NCBI GenBank assembly: GCA_028283765.1
Contig: JAPWJY010000003.1
Coordinates: forward strand, 222,202-286,201
Length of the DNA stretch: 64,000 nucleotides
Direction of reading: 5' to 3'
Origin: Parvibaculaceae bacterium
GTDB lineage: Bacteria > Pseudomonadota > Alphaproteobacteria > Parvibaculales > Parvibaculaceae
Shown here: positions 18,812 through 27,902 of the stretch, piece by piece
How positions within the stretch are numbered: the first letter of the stretch is position 1
How the letters are laid out: each line of letters starts with the position of its first letter
Notes under the pieces: generated by a model
Told to the model about the DNA's origin: nothing
Seen by the model: the letters and a program-made list of their open reading frames with translations, nothing else
The model's database searches: none
Position numbers and translations under genes: made by a program

Positions 18812-19084
18812 TTAGCTATTTAGTCTGTTCCATCCCGGAACGAATAATTTCCGGGAGGTCAGGCTGATGGCGATGGCTGCCCCGATAAAGGCAACAATCA
18901 GGGAGGGAATGAAGGCGGGGCCACCGATATCCGTTTGTGAGGCCGCCATGTGTGAAGGGACTGCGAGGCCGGCTATGCCGGCCAGCGCCGTCAGCCCCAT
19001 CATGAGCGGCAGGACCCTCACTCTGGCCTGTCTTCGCCGCCCTTCTGGTGCGGCGGCTTGTCCTGATCGTGAGTAAATTTTCAT
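18812..19084 (-). CDS. Small two-helix membrane protein, unknown function
   Basis: A 90-residue hypothetical protein. The N-terminus is basic (RRRQARVR near residues 16-23). Two hydrophobic segments follow, about residues 25-47 (LPLMMGLTALAGIAGLAVPS) and 57-74 (FIPSLIVAFIGAAIAISL), and the C-terminus is short and polar. I do not recognise a family. It is upstream of the TetR gene on the same strand, so it might be transcribed with it; this is inference. Confidence 0.55.
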   Translation of the reverse strand: MKIYSRSGQAAAPEGRRRQARVRVLPLMMGLTALAGIAGLAVPSHMAASQTDIGGPAFIPSLIVAFIGAAIAISLTSRKLFVPGWNRLNS

Positions 19085-19203
19085 GCGTCGCCCCCGTTTG
19101 TCCCGTGTTGAGACGAATATCGAGGCGCAATGCGGCTCAAACTTTGTGAAGTTTGGCGCATGGAGGGGCTATTTTACGACAAGTTTAAGGCAAGATGATC
19201 CAT

Positions 19204-20727
19204 TTACCGGGCAGCGTTTCTGGCGCTCAGGCTGGCGTCATTGCGCGAAATGACGGCGCCGAGCCGTTTGGCGGCACGCTCGATGTCCCCCGGTGGAACC
19301 GCCGCGAATCCCATGTGAAGCCCTGAATGAACGGGTTTTTCGAGACAATAGTTGGAGAGCGGCGTGGTCACGACCTGCGCCTCGCGGCCCCGCTGCGACA
19401 CAAGCCGGTCATTCAGTTCAGGGACGAGCTTTGTGGCAAGTTGAAGGCCGCCTTCGCCGGAAACGGGCTGGAGCCAGTCCGACATGTATCGTTCGATGGA
19501 ATCGATGAGGCAGGCGCGGCGCTCCGCATAAAGCGCCCTCATGCGCCGGACATGCGCGCCGAAATGGCCCTGCGTGATGAAATCGGCGAGCGCCGCCTGA
19601 TGGAGGGTGGCGGGGGTCTGGCCCGTCAGGCGCAGGGCCGTGCCGAAGGATTTGGCCAGCGTCTGCGGCACGATCAGATAGCCGATCCGCAGCGCCGGAA
19701 ACAGCGTCTTGGCGAAGGTGCCCATGTAGATGACCGAGCCGCCCCGGTCCAGCCCCTGCATCGCGGCGATGGGGCGGCCCGTGTAACGGTACTCGGAGTC
19801 ATAGTCGTCCTCGATGATCCAGGCGTTTTCGCGCCGGGCGTACTCGATCAGGGCGAGGCGCCGCGGCAGGGTCAGCGTGTGGCCGAGCGGATACTGGTGC
19901 GACGGCGTTACATAGATCAGCCGGGGCACCGGCGCCGTCGCGACGGCGTCCTCGACCTTCATGCCGTTTTCATCCACCGGGATGGGCACGATGTCCGCGC
20001 CGCTGCCCAGAAAGGCGCCCCGTGCGCCCAGATAGCCCGGCTCCTCGTGCCAGACCCTGTCGCCGGGATCGATCAGCATGCGCGCGGCGAGATCCAGCGC
20101 CGATTGCGCGCCGGTGATCACGATCACCTGCTCCGGGGCGGCGATGACGCCCCGGGCCGCGCCCACATAGGCGGCGATGGCGGCCTGAAGTTCCGGCAGG
20201 CCGGCGCTCAGCTCATAGTCGTAGAAGCTTGCCCTCAGGCTTTTGGCCCGCTCGCCGATCAGCCGGCTCCAGATGGCGCGGGGAAATTCCTCCACGGCAG
20301 GCAGGCCATGCTGGAAGGCCAGCGCCTTGAGCCCGTGATAGCGGGCGGCGTTGCGCTCTATCCCGGCCAGCACCTGTCCCCGCTTCGAGAGCAGCGGCGA
20401 GGAGGGAGCCGGAGCCTGACGCTTTCGCTTCGATGAGGCGTCGACCTCCAGCAGCGTGTCGGGTGGAATATCCGCGACCCGCGTGCCCGAGCCAACATGG
20501 GGCGCAAGATAGCCCTCGGCGGTCAGTTGCTCATAGGCGGCGATGATGGTGTTGCGGCCGATCTGAAGCTCGCTGGCGAGGGCGCGCGTGGAGGGGAGCT
20601 GCGAGCCCGGCGCGATGCGGCCATCGAGGATCGAGGCGCGCAGGCCGTCATAGAGCTGCTTGTAGAGCGGCGTCTCCGCTGACGCGTCGAGCGACAGGGT
20701 GCCGAGAATGAGCGTAGGCCGGGGCAT
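19204..20727 (-). CDS. MocR/PdxR-type regulator (GntR HTH fused to aminotransferase domain)
   Basis: 507-residue regulator. Residues about 15-85 are a GntR-family winged helix (PLYKQLYDGLRASILDGRIA, then LPSTRALASELQIGRNTIIA). The rest is a fold-type I aminotransferase domain with the PLP-lysine region YMGTFAKTLFPALRIGY and the Asp motif IEDDYDSEYRY. Such proteins sense PLP or an amino acid and usually regulate the divergent gene. The neighbour here is a pyridoxamine-oxidase-fold protein, which fits control of a B6- or amine-related function. The ATG at 20727 is chosen; the frame is open to 20826. Confidence 0.9.
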   Translation of the reverse strand: MPRPTLILGTLSLDASAETPLYKQLYDGLRASILDGRIAPGSQLPSTRALASELQIGRNTIIAAYEQLTAEGYLAPHVGSGTRVADIPPDTLLEVDASSKRKRQAPAPSSPLLSKRGQVLAGIERNAARYHGLKALAFQHGLPAVEEFPRAIWSRLIGERAKSLRASFYDYELSAGLPELQAAIAAYVGAARGVIAAPEQVIVITGAQSALDLAARMLIDPGDRVWHEEPGYLGARGAFLGSGADIVPIPVDENGMKVEDAVATAPVPRLIYVTPSHQYPLGHTLTLPRRLALIEYARRENAWIIEDDYDSEYRYTGRPIAAMQGLDRGGSVIYMGTFAKTLFPALRIGYLIVPQTLAKSFGTALRLTGQTPATLHQAALADFITQGHFGAHVRRMRALYAERRACLIDSIERYMSDWLQPVSGEGGLQLATKLVPELNDRLVSQRGREAQVVTTPLSNYCLEKPVHSGLHMGFAAVPPGDIERAAKRLGAVISRNDASLSARNAAR

Positions 20728-20847
20728 GGCGCCTCCAGGGCGAGAGTCTTTGAGTGGTTCTATGTTTATCTCCAGATCGGACCTTTTGATAGACCCGGTT
20801 AGGGGCAATCTTCCGGGGCCATTCACCGACCTTCACAGGAGCCGATC
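20728..20847. promoter_or_regulatory. Divergent MocR/split-barrel promoter region
   Basis: The 120-base gap between divergent genes contains related short elements. GATCGGACC (20775-20783) and GATAGACC (20788-20795) are spaced about one helical turn apart on one strand, and TGGTTCTATG (20755-20764) is a similar motif in the other orientation. MocR regulators often bind spaced direct repeats in such gaps. AGGAG at 20835-20839 is the ribosome-binding site of the downstream gene. Confidence 0.4.
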
Positions 20848-21486
20848 ATGAGCGCCGAGCCCTATGAGCCTGTCCCCTATGAGCCTGCCGATGTCTACCG
20901 GCCGAGGCGCTCTCCCGGACGGGAAAGCTATGACCGGGCCCTTGTCCACGCCATTCTCGACGAGGGCATGGTCGCCCATGTCAGCTATCAGGGCGGCCAT
21001 GGCCCGGAAATCATCCCCGCCTTCTATGTCCGCCATGGCGAAGAGGTGCTGGTCCATTTGTCGCGCCGGGCCGGGCTGGCGTCGGCGCTTCAGGCGGGAA
21101 CGCCGTTTGCCTTCTGTGTCACCCATCTGGACGGACTGGTGCTCGCCCGCTCGGCTTTCCACCATTCGATGAATTACCGCTCGGTCATCGTTCACGGGGT
21201 GCCAAGGGAGGTGACGGGTGAGGAAAAACTGCGCCTGTTCGATCTTTTCATCGACAAGGCGGTGCCCGGGCGCTCGAAGGAAGCCCGTCCGGCAAACGGG
21301 CAGGAGGCCAGGGCCACCGGCGTTTTCGCGCTGCCTCTGGTCCATGTCGTGGCCAAGACGCGCAGCGGCGGGCCGAATGACGATGCGGCGGACATGGCGC
21401 TCCCGGTGTGGGCTGGGGTCATTCCGCTGGCCATGGTGCGCGGAGAGCCCATCGAGGACCGGGTTGAGCTGGCCGGCAACATCTGA
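20848..21486 (+). CDS. Pyridoxamine 5'-phosphate oxidase-fold FMN-binding protein
   Basis: 212-residue split-barrel flavin protein. Conserved blocks include YDRALVHAILDEGMVAHVSY, HGPEIIPAFYVRHGEEVLVH, HHSMNYRSVIVHG and the C-terminal VWAGVIPLAM, matching the group annotated as pyridoxamine 5'-phosphate oxidase family or nitroimidazole-resistance-like proteins. It is divergent from the MocR-type regulator, a common pairing, so its expression probably responds to that regulator. The exact flavin chemistry is unknown. Confidence 0.86.
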   Translation: MSAEPYEPVPYEPADVYRPRRSPGRESYDRALVHAILDEGMVAHVSYQGGHGPEIIPAFYVRHGEEVLVHLSRRAGLASALQAGTPFAFCVTHLDGLVLARSAFHHSMNYRSVIVHGVPREVTGEEKLRLFDLFIDKAVPGRSKEARPANGQEARATGVFALPLVHVVAKTRSGGPNDDAADMALPVWAGVIPLAMVRGEPIEDRVELAGNI

Positions 21487-22815
<1,329 letters not shown>

Positions 22816-22856
22816 GAGAATCGCTCTTTCCCCTGCATTTTTGCTGCATCATATGG

Positions 22857-22886
22857 AACGCCGGGCTCTTGCCCGGCGTTTTCTTT
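22857..22886 (+). terminator. Rho-independent terminator after the aminotransferase
   Basis: Perfect 10-base stem AACGCCGGGC (22857-22866) and GCCCGGCGTT (22871-22880) with a TCTT loop, followed by TTTCTTT. It is a textbook intrinsic terminator 41 bases past the aminotransferase stop. Confidence 0.93.
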
Positions 22887-23030
22887 GCCCTGTACTGACC
22901 GGATGGCTTATGTGCGAAATTGAAACCCGTTCATGTTTCGTCGGAAGAAAATGAAAGGAATGTCACTTTGACTGATCCGGATCCCGGCGCATGATTGAGT
23001 TATCTGGGAGGCGAAAGAGATAGGTACGTC

Positions 23031-24023
23031 ATGCTGGTCCGCTCGAAACGCCGCTGGGAAATTCCCGAACGCGAGGCTACGCCCGAGCATCTCTTCCTGA
23101 ACCGGCGTGGCCTGCTGAAAAGCGCAGGTCTGGTGGCCGCGGGCGCTTCCGCCCTGTCGTTTGGCGCGGCCGGGTCCGCCTTTGCGGATGGGGCGATGGA
23201 AGGCATCGATCCCGCCGACAAGACTCTTGGCCTCTATCCCGCACGCCGTAATCCAGCTTTCGCGCTGGACCGGGCCGTCACCCCTGAAGCCCTGACCTCC
23301 AAATACAACAATTTCTACGAATTCGGTTCCTCCAAGAGCATCTATGACGAGGCCCAGAACCTCAAGACGAGGCCGTGGGAAATCACCATCGATGGCGAGG
23401 TCGACAAGACCATCACGATAGGCATCGACGATCTCGTCGCAAAGATGCCGCTGGAAGAGCGGCTCTATCGCCATCGCTGCGTTGAGGCCTGGTCGATGGC
23501 GGTGCCGTGGACCGGCTTTCCGCTGAAGGCGCTGGTCGATCTGGCGCAGCCGAAATCCGGCACGAAATATCTCCAGATGCAGACCTTTCAGGATGCCTCC
23601 ATGGCCCCGGGCCAGAACCAGTTCTGGTATCCCTGGCCGTATACGGAAGGTCTGACCATGGCGGAGGCCACCAACGAGCTTGCCTTCATGGCGACGGGTG
23701 TTTATGGCAAGCCGCTGCTCAAACAGTTCGGCGCGCCGCTCCGGCTTGCCGTGCCGTGGAAATATGGTTTCAAATCGGTAAAATCCGTTACCCGCTTCAC
23801 CTTCACCAATGATCGTCCCACGACGTTCTGGGAGGCGCTTGGTCCTGATGAATATGGCTTCTGGGCCAATGTGAACCCGGATGTGCCGCATCCGCGCTGG
23901 TCGCAGGCAAGCGAGGAAGTGCTTGGCACCGGCAATCGTGTGCCGACGCTGCTGTTCAACGGCTATGGTGAGGAAGTGGCGGCGCTCTACAAGGACTTGC
24001 AGGGCGAGAAGCTTTATATGTGA
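23031..24023 (+). CDS. msrP: Protein-methionine-sulfoxide reductase catalytic subunit MsrP
   Basis: Periplasmic molybdopterin enzyme that repairs oxidised methionines in envelope proteins. 330 residues from the ATG at 23031. A twin-arginine signal (NRRGLLKSAG, Arg25-Arg26, then a hydrophobic stretch ending near SAFA) fits Tat export with cofactor. The molybdenum-ligating cysteine is Cys150 in LYRHRCVEAWSM. Other family blocks are WPYTEGLTMAEA and FGAPLRLAVPWKYGFK. Its membrane partner msrQ is not adjacent but at 33044. The gene converges on mtnC, 4 bases away. Confidence 0.95.
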   Translation: MLVRSKRRWEIPEREATPEHLFLNRRGLLKSAGLVAAGASALSFGAAGSAFADGAMEGIDPADKTLGLYPARRNPAFALDRAVTPEALTSKYNNFYEFGSSKSIYDEAQNLKTRPWEITIDGEVDKTITIGIDDLVAKMPLEERLYRHRCVEAWSMAVPWTGFPLKALVDLAQPKSGTKYLQMQTFQDASMAPGQNQFWYPWPYTEGLTMAEATNELAFMATGVYGKPLLKQFGAPLRLAVPWKYGFKSVKSVTRFTFTNDRPTTFWEALGPDEYGFWANVNPDVPHPRWSQASEEVLGTGNRVPTLLFNGYGEEVAALYKDLQGEKLYM

Positions 24024-24027
24024 GGCT

Positions 24028-24723
24028 TCAGTCGAGCGGCACGACCGTGAAGGAGCCTGCGACCATGGTGCCTTCCGGGTCTTCCAGCACGGCATCGGAC
24101 GCGAGTGCCCGGTCGATCTGGACGACGGCAAGCCCTGCGTCCCGGGCTGCGGCGATCTCGCCCGCATGGTCCGAGAGAAACAGGATTTCCGATGGGGCGA
24201 AGCCGGTCTTTTCGGCGATCCGCCGGTAGGAGGCGGGTTCGAGCTTGCCGCCAGTCTCCGTGTCGAAATAGCCGGAAAAAAGCGGCGTCAGGTCGCCCCG
24301 GTCGGAATGGCCGAAGATCAGCTTCTGCGCCGCGACCGAGCCCGATGAATAGACATGGAGTTTCAGTCCGGCCTTGTGCCATCGGGCCAGATATTCGGCC
24401 GCATCGGCATAGACCTGCCCCTTGAGCACGCCTGCCTCATAGCCTTCACGCCAGATCAGCCCCTGAAGAAGTTTCAGCGGCCCGGCCTTCCTGTCCTCGT
24501 CCATCCAGCGATGGAGCAGCGCAAGCGTGGCGGGGAGATCGAGGTCAGCCTGTCCCTCCAGCCTGCGGGCCTCGGCCAGCGCCCCGGCCACTTCGGGTTC
24601 GTCTGCGTGTGCCGCGCACCAGCCGTCGAGCCGGGCGCGGGCATAGGGGAACAGCACCTCGTGCACGAATGAAATCGGCGTCGTAGTGCCTTCGATGTCG
24701 GTCAGGATCGCGCGGATGGTCAT
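24028..24723 (-). CDS. mtnC: Acireductone synthase / enolase-phosphatase E1 (MtnC)
   Basis: Bifunctional methionine-salvage enzyme that enolises and dephosphorylates 2,3-diketo-5-methylthiopentyl-1-phosphate to acireductone. 231 residues, HAD fold: motif I TDIEGTTTPISFVHEVLFPY, motif II HVYSSGSVAAQK, motif III near LFLSDHAGEIAAARDAG. It is last in the mtnB-mtnD-mtnC unit, 12 bases after mtnD. Confidence 0.96.
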   Translation of the reverse strand: MTIRAILTDIEGTTTPISFVHEVLFPYARARLDGWCAAHADEPEVAGALAEARRLEGQADLDLPATLALLHRWMDEDRKAGPLKLLQGLIWREGYEAGVLKGQVYADAAEYLARWHKAGLKLHVYSSGSVAAQKLIFGHSDRGDLTPLFSGYFDTETGGKLEPASYRRIAEKTGFAPSEILFLSDHAGEIAAARDAGLAVVQIDRALASDAVLEDPEGTMVAGSFTVVPLD

Positions 24724-24735
24724 CCCGGTTTCCGG

Positions 24736-25281
24736 TCAGTTTTCATAAAGAGGAAAACGGGTGGCGATGTCCGAGCCGGTGAAATGGCCGACCCAGCCGT
24801 CCGGCGTGCGGAACATGCGGATGGCGCAGAAATGCGGGTTGGGACCGGTGTCGAACCAGTGGGTAATCCCGGCAGGCACGCTCAGCAGATCGTTGCGCTC
24901 GCACAGCACGCGGAAAACCTTGCCATGCGTATGCAGATAGAAAGCGCCGGCCCCCTCGACGAAGAAGCGCACCTCGTCCTCGTCATGGGTATGTTCGGAC
25001 AGGAATTTCTGGCGCATGGCGACGCGGTCGGGATGATCGGGCTTCACCCGCACCACATCGACCGACACATAGCCGCCCTCGGCGGTGAGGCGGGCGACGT
25101 CGGCTTCATAGGCGGCGAGCACGCTGGCCTGATCTGCGTCTGCGGGAAGCTCGATGGCCGCTTCCCAGCGCTCGAAATCGACATTGATGTCCGCCAGCGC
25201 CGTGGCGATGGCGTCTCCGTCGCGGGTGTCGATCAGCAGGTTGGACGGATCATTGTCGGGATAAACGGTCAATTGGGTCAT
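24736..25281 (-). CDS. mtnD: Acireductone dioxygenase (MtnD)
   Basis: Metal-dependent dioxygenase of methionine salvage, converting acireductone to the keto-acid precursor of methionine and formate (Fe form). 181 residues with a cupin fold. The ligand block is SEHTHDEDEVRFFVEGAGAF, supplying two His and a Glu, and the last His is in PAGITHWFD. It starts in the mtnB stop (4-base overlap at 25278-25281). Confidence 0.96.
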   Translation of the reverse strand: MTQLTVYPDNDPSNLLIDTRDGDAIATALADINVDFERWEAAIELPADADQASVLAAYEADVARLTAEGGYVSVDVVRVKPDHPDRVAMRQKFLSEHTHDEDEVRFFVEGAGAFYLHTHGKVFRVLCERNDLLSVPAGITHWFDTGPNPHFCAIRMFRTPDGWVGHFTGSDIATRFPLYEN

Positions 25282-25898
25282 CGTGCGCTCTCCTCATGCA
25301 GTTGAGCCGATAACAGAAAATCGAAGGCGTCCATGTGGCGCAGGGTTTCCTTCACGCTCGCGCCCCAGACATAAAGCCCGTGGCCCGCGATCAGATAGCC
25401 GGGGCAGGGATTGGCGCGATCGTGGCGCGCCTCGAACAGCGCCGCCAGCCGGTCCGTGTCCTGGTCGTTCGGCACGATGGGCACATGGAGGCTCGCCTCG
25501 TGGGTTGTCACCCCGGCAAAGGCCTTGAGCAGTTCCCAGCCCTTCAGCGTCAGATGGCCGTCGGCCTCATGGCGCCGCGAGAGAACGGTCGCGGCCATGG
25601 AATGAATATGCGAGATCGCGCCGATGCGGGGGTCGGCGGCATAGCGGACCAGATGGAGCGGCGCTTCGGCGGAGGCGCGGGGGTGCCGGGGGCCTGAGAT
25701 TTCGGCGGCGATCACCTGATCGGGGGTGAGGTTGGCCTTGTCGGCCCCGGTCGCGGTCACGGCGGCGAAGCGCCCGTCCATGCGCACCGAGAAGTTGCCG
25801 CTGGTCGCGGGCACCCAGCCCCGGTTGCCCGCATGGCGCGCCATTTCCACCACGCCGGCGGCGGCGGTTTCAAGGGAAAGGGGCGTCGAAGCGGTCAT
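25278..25898 (-). CDS. mtnB: Methylthioribulose-1-phosphate dehydratase (MtnB)
   Basis: Zinc enzyme of methionine salvage, class II aldolase fold, 206 residues. Signatures are PATSGNFSVRMDGRFAAVTA near the N-terminus, the metal histidines in GAISHIHSMAATV, and PGYLIAGHGLYVWG. It is first in mtnBDC, with the promoter expected between 25899 and the terminator at 25960. mtnA and mtnK, which supply its substrate, are not in the window. Confidence 0.95.
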   Translation of the reverse strand: MTASTPLSLETAAAGVVEMARHAGNRGWVPATSGNFSVRMDGRFAAVTATGADKANLTPDQVIAAEISGPRHPRASAEAPLHLVRYAADPRIGAISHIHSMAATVLSRRHEADGHLTLKGWELLKAFAGVTTHEASLHVPIVPNDQDTDRLAALFEARHDRANPCPGYLIAGHGLYVWGASVKETLRHMDAFDFLLSAQLHEESAR

Positions 25899-25959
25899 GG
25901 GCGCGCATTCATGGGCTGGGGGCCATCTATCTGGTTGTTTGCCGGATCGTTAGTCAGAA

Positions 25960-25988
25960 AAACCCCCGGGAGCAAGCCCCGGGGGTTT
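25960..25988 (-). terminator. Rho-independent terminator after trxB
   Basis: Eleven-base perfect stem AAACCCCCGGG (25960-25970) and CCCGGGGGTTT (25978-25988), loop AGCAAGC, with an A run on the upstream plus-strand side that reads as a U run on the minus strand. It isolates trxB from mtnB. Confidence 0.9.
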
Positions 25989-26017
25989 CCTATCGTTCCG
26001 GGAATGGGCTTTGAGGC

Positions 26018-26983
26018 CTATTCAGCCGCCTGCAGGTGCGATTCCCGGGCGGCGAGGTAGCGCTCGCTTTCGAGCGCGGCCATGCAGCCCATACCCGCCG
26101 CCGTGACCGCCTGACGATAGACATCGTCGGTCACGTCGCCAGCGGCGAAAACGCCGGGGATATTGGTCGCGGTGCCGCCGGGCACGGTCTTGAGGTAGCC
26201 GCCGTCCTTGAAGTCGAGCTGCCCGGCGAAGAGTTCGGTCGCAGGCGCGTGGCCGATGGCGACGAACACGCCGTCGGCGCTGATTTCACGGGTTTCGCCG
26301 GTGTTGCGGTTGGTGATCCGCGCGCCGGTCACGCCGGGCGGGTTCTGGGTGCCGACGATCTCGTCGACGACCGTATCCCAGATCACCTCGATCTTGGGGT
26401 GGGCGAACAGCCGGTCCTGCATGATCTTTTCCGCGCGGAAATGATCGCGCCGGTGGATCACGGTCACCTTGGTGGCGAAATTGGTCAGGAACAGCGCTTC
26501 CTCGACGGCCGAGTTGCCGCCGCCGACGACCAGCACTTCCTTGCCGCGATAGAAGAAGCCGTCGCAGGTGGCGCAGGCCGACACGCCGGAGCCCTGAAAC
26601 TTCTGCTCGGAGGGAAGGCCCAGCCATTTGGCTTGCGCGCCGGTCGCGATGATCACGGCGTCCGCCGTATAGGTGGTGCCGCTGTCACCCTCGAAGCTGA
26701 ACGGGCGCAACGCCAGATCGGCGTGAATGATGGTGTCGCTGACGATATTGGTGCCGACGTGGCGCGCCTGCGCCTCCATCTGCTCCATCAGCCAGGGGCC
26801 CTGAATGGCTTCGGCGAAGCCCGGATAGTTTTCAACTTCCGTGGTGATGGTGAGCTGGCCGCCGGGCTGGATGCCCTGGATAAGCGTGGGCTGCAACATG
26901 GCGCGGGCCGCATAAATGGCGGCTGTATAGCCGGCCGCGCCGCCGCCGATGATCAGAACCTTGGAATGCTTTGTTTCGGACAT
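26018..26983 (-). CDS. trxB: Thioredoxin-disulfide reductase (TrxB)
   Basis: FAD/NADPH enzyme that keeps thioredoxin reduced. 321 residues from the ATG at 26983. FAD-binding VLIIGGGAAGYTAAIYAAR, redox-active CATC at Cys137-Cys140 in SACATCDGFFYRGK, NADPH-binding VLVVGGGNSAVEEALFL and the C-terminal FAD motif GVFAAGDVTDDVYRQA are all present. It lies downstream of the peroxiredoxin on the same strand, a sensible redox pairing. Confidence 0.96.
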   Translation of the reverse strand: MSETKHSKVLIIGGGAAGYTAAIYAARAMLQPTLIQGIQPGGQLTITTEVENYPGFAEAIQGPWLMEQMEAQARHVGTNIVSDTIIHADLALRPFSFEGDSGTTYTADAVIIATGAQAKWLGLPSEQKFQGSGVSACATCDGFFYRGKEVLVVGGGNSAVEEALFLTNFATKVTVIHRRDHFRAEKIMQDRLFAHPKIEVIWDTVVDEIVGTQNPPGVTGARITNRNTGETREISADGVFVAIGHAPATELFAGQLDFKDGGYLKTVPGGTATNIPGVFAAGDVTDDVYRQAVTAAGMGCMAALESERYLAARESHLQAAE

Positions 26984-27040
26984 GAAATTCACCATTAGCT
27001 GGGGCGGATACGGGGGCCGCAGGCCTTGCCGTTTCATCTG

Positions 27041-27075
27041 TGGAGGCGCTCCCCCGTTTCAGAGAAGCGCCTCCA
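27041..27075 (-). terminator. Possible hairpin between the peroxiredoxin gene and trxB
   Basis: Nine-base stem TGGAGGCGC (27041-27049) with GCGCCTCCA (27067-27075) and a 17-base loop. It lacks a T run, so it may be a weak terminator or an mRNA-processing hairpin. Confidence 0.45.
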
Positions 27076-27099
27076 TGTTCCGGTTTCCCGGAGATTGGC

Positions 27100-27702
27100 C
27101 TAGAGCGCTTCGGCGTGGGCGCCGAGGTACTTGGCGACACCGGCGGCGTCGGCAACCATGCCTTCGTCACCCTTCTGCCAGCCGGCGGGGCAGACTTCGC
27201 CATGCTCTTCGTGGAACTGGAGCGCATCGACCAGACGGATCGCCTCGTCGGCGTTGCGGCCGAGCGGGAGGTCGTTGATGCCCGCGTGGCGGACGACGCC
27301 TTCCTTGTCGATCAGGAATGTGCCGCGGAGCGCCACGCCATCGCTCTCGATCAGCACGTCATAGTCGCGGGCGATCGACTTGGTGATGTCGGCGACCATC
27401 GGGAACTTGACGGCGCCGAGGCCACCATTGTTCGGCGAGGTGTTGCGCCAGGCGGAGTGGGTGAACTGGCTGTCCACGGAAACCGCGATGACCTTCACGT
27501 TGCGCTCTTCGAACTGCGGCACGCGGTTGGAATAGGCCAGGATTTCCGAGGGGCAGACGAAGGTGAAATCGAGGGGATAGAAGAACACCAGTCCGTAGCT
27601 GCCCTTGAGATAGGTCTTGAGGTTGAAGTCCTCAACGATCTCGCCATTGGCGAGCACGGCGGCGGCGGTGAAGTCCGGGGCCTGTTTCTGTACGAGGCTC
27701 AT
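27100..27702 (-). CDS. 2-Cys peroxiredoxin (AhpC/Prx1 type)
   Basis: Cytosolic thiol peroxidase of 200 residues. The peroxidatic cysteine is Cys50 in FYPLDFTFVCPSE and the resolving cysteine is Cys171 in HGEVCPAGW, which defines a typical 2-Cys enzyme. The ATG at 27702 is preceded by AAGGAG. No AhpF is adjacent; the nearby trxB suggests the thioredoxin system reduces it. Confidence 0.94.
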   Translation of the reverse strand: MSLVQKQAPDFTAAAVLANGEIVEDFNLKTYLKGSYGLVFFYPLDFTFVCPSEILAYSNRVPQFEERNVKVIAVSVDSQFTHSAWRNTSPNNGGLGAVKFPMVADITKSIARDYDVLIESDGVALRGTFLIDKEGVVRHAGINDLPLGRNADEAIRLVDALQFHEEHGEVCPAGWQKGDEGMVADAAGVAKYLGAHAEAL

Positions 27703-27902
27703 ATGTGCAGCTCCTTGCAATTTGGAATTAATCTAGTTCCTGAATTTGCAATTTAGAGGCGTTCCAGAAAGTGTCAAGATACTTTCGCGGCCACGCTCAC
27801 GCTTCACGGGCGGAGGGACGCTTTGACGCAGATTTATCGCATCACTCATATTATTATAGCGCAAAGCATCCCGGTTGGCGCGGCCAAATCGGCCGTCACT
27901 CC

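Noticed and set aside
27715..27754. Direct repeat TTGCAATTT at 27715 and 27746 upstream of the peroxiredoxin
   Set aside because: The first copy overlaps the ribosome-binding site (TTGCAAGGAG), so the repeat is not good evidence for an operator. It may be revisited if orthologous promoters share it.
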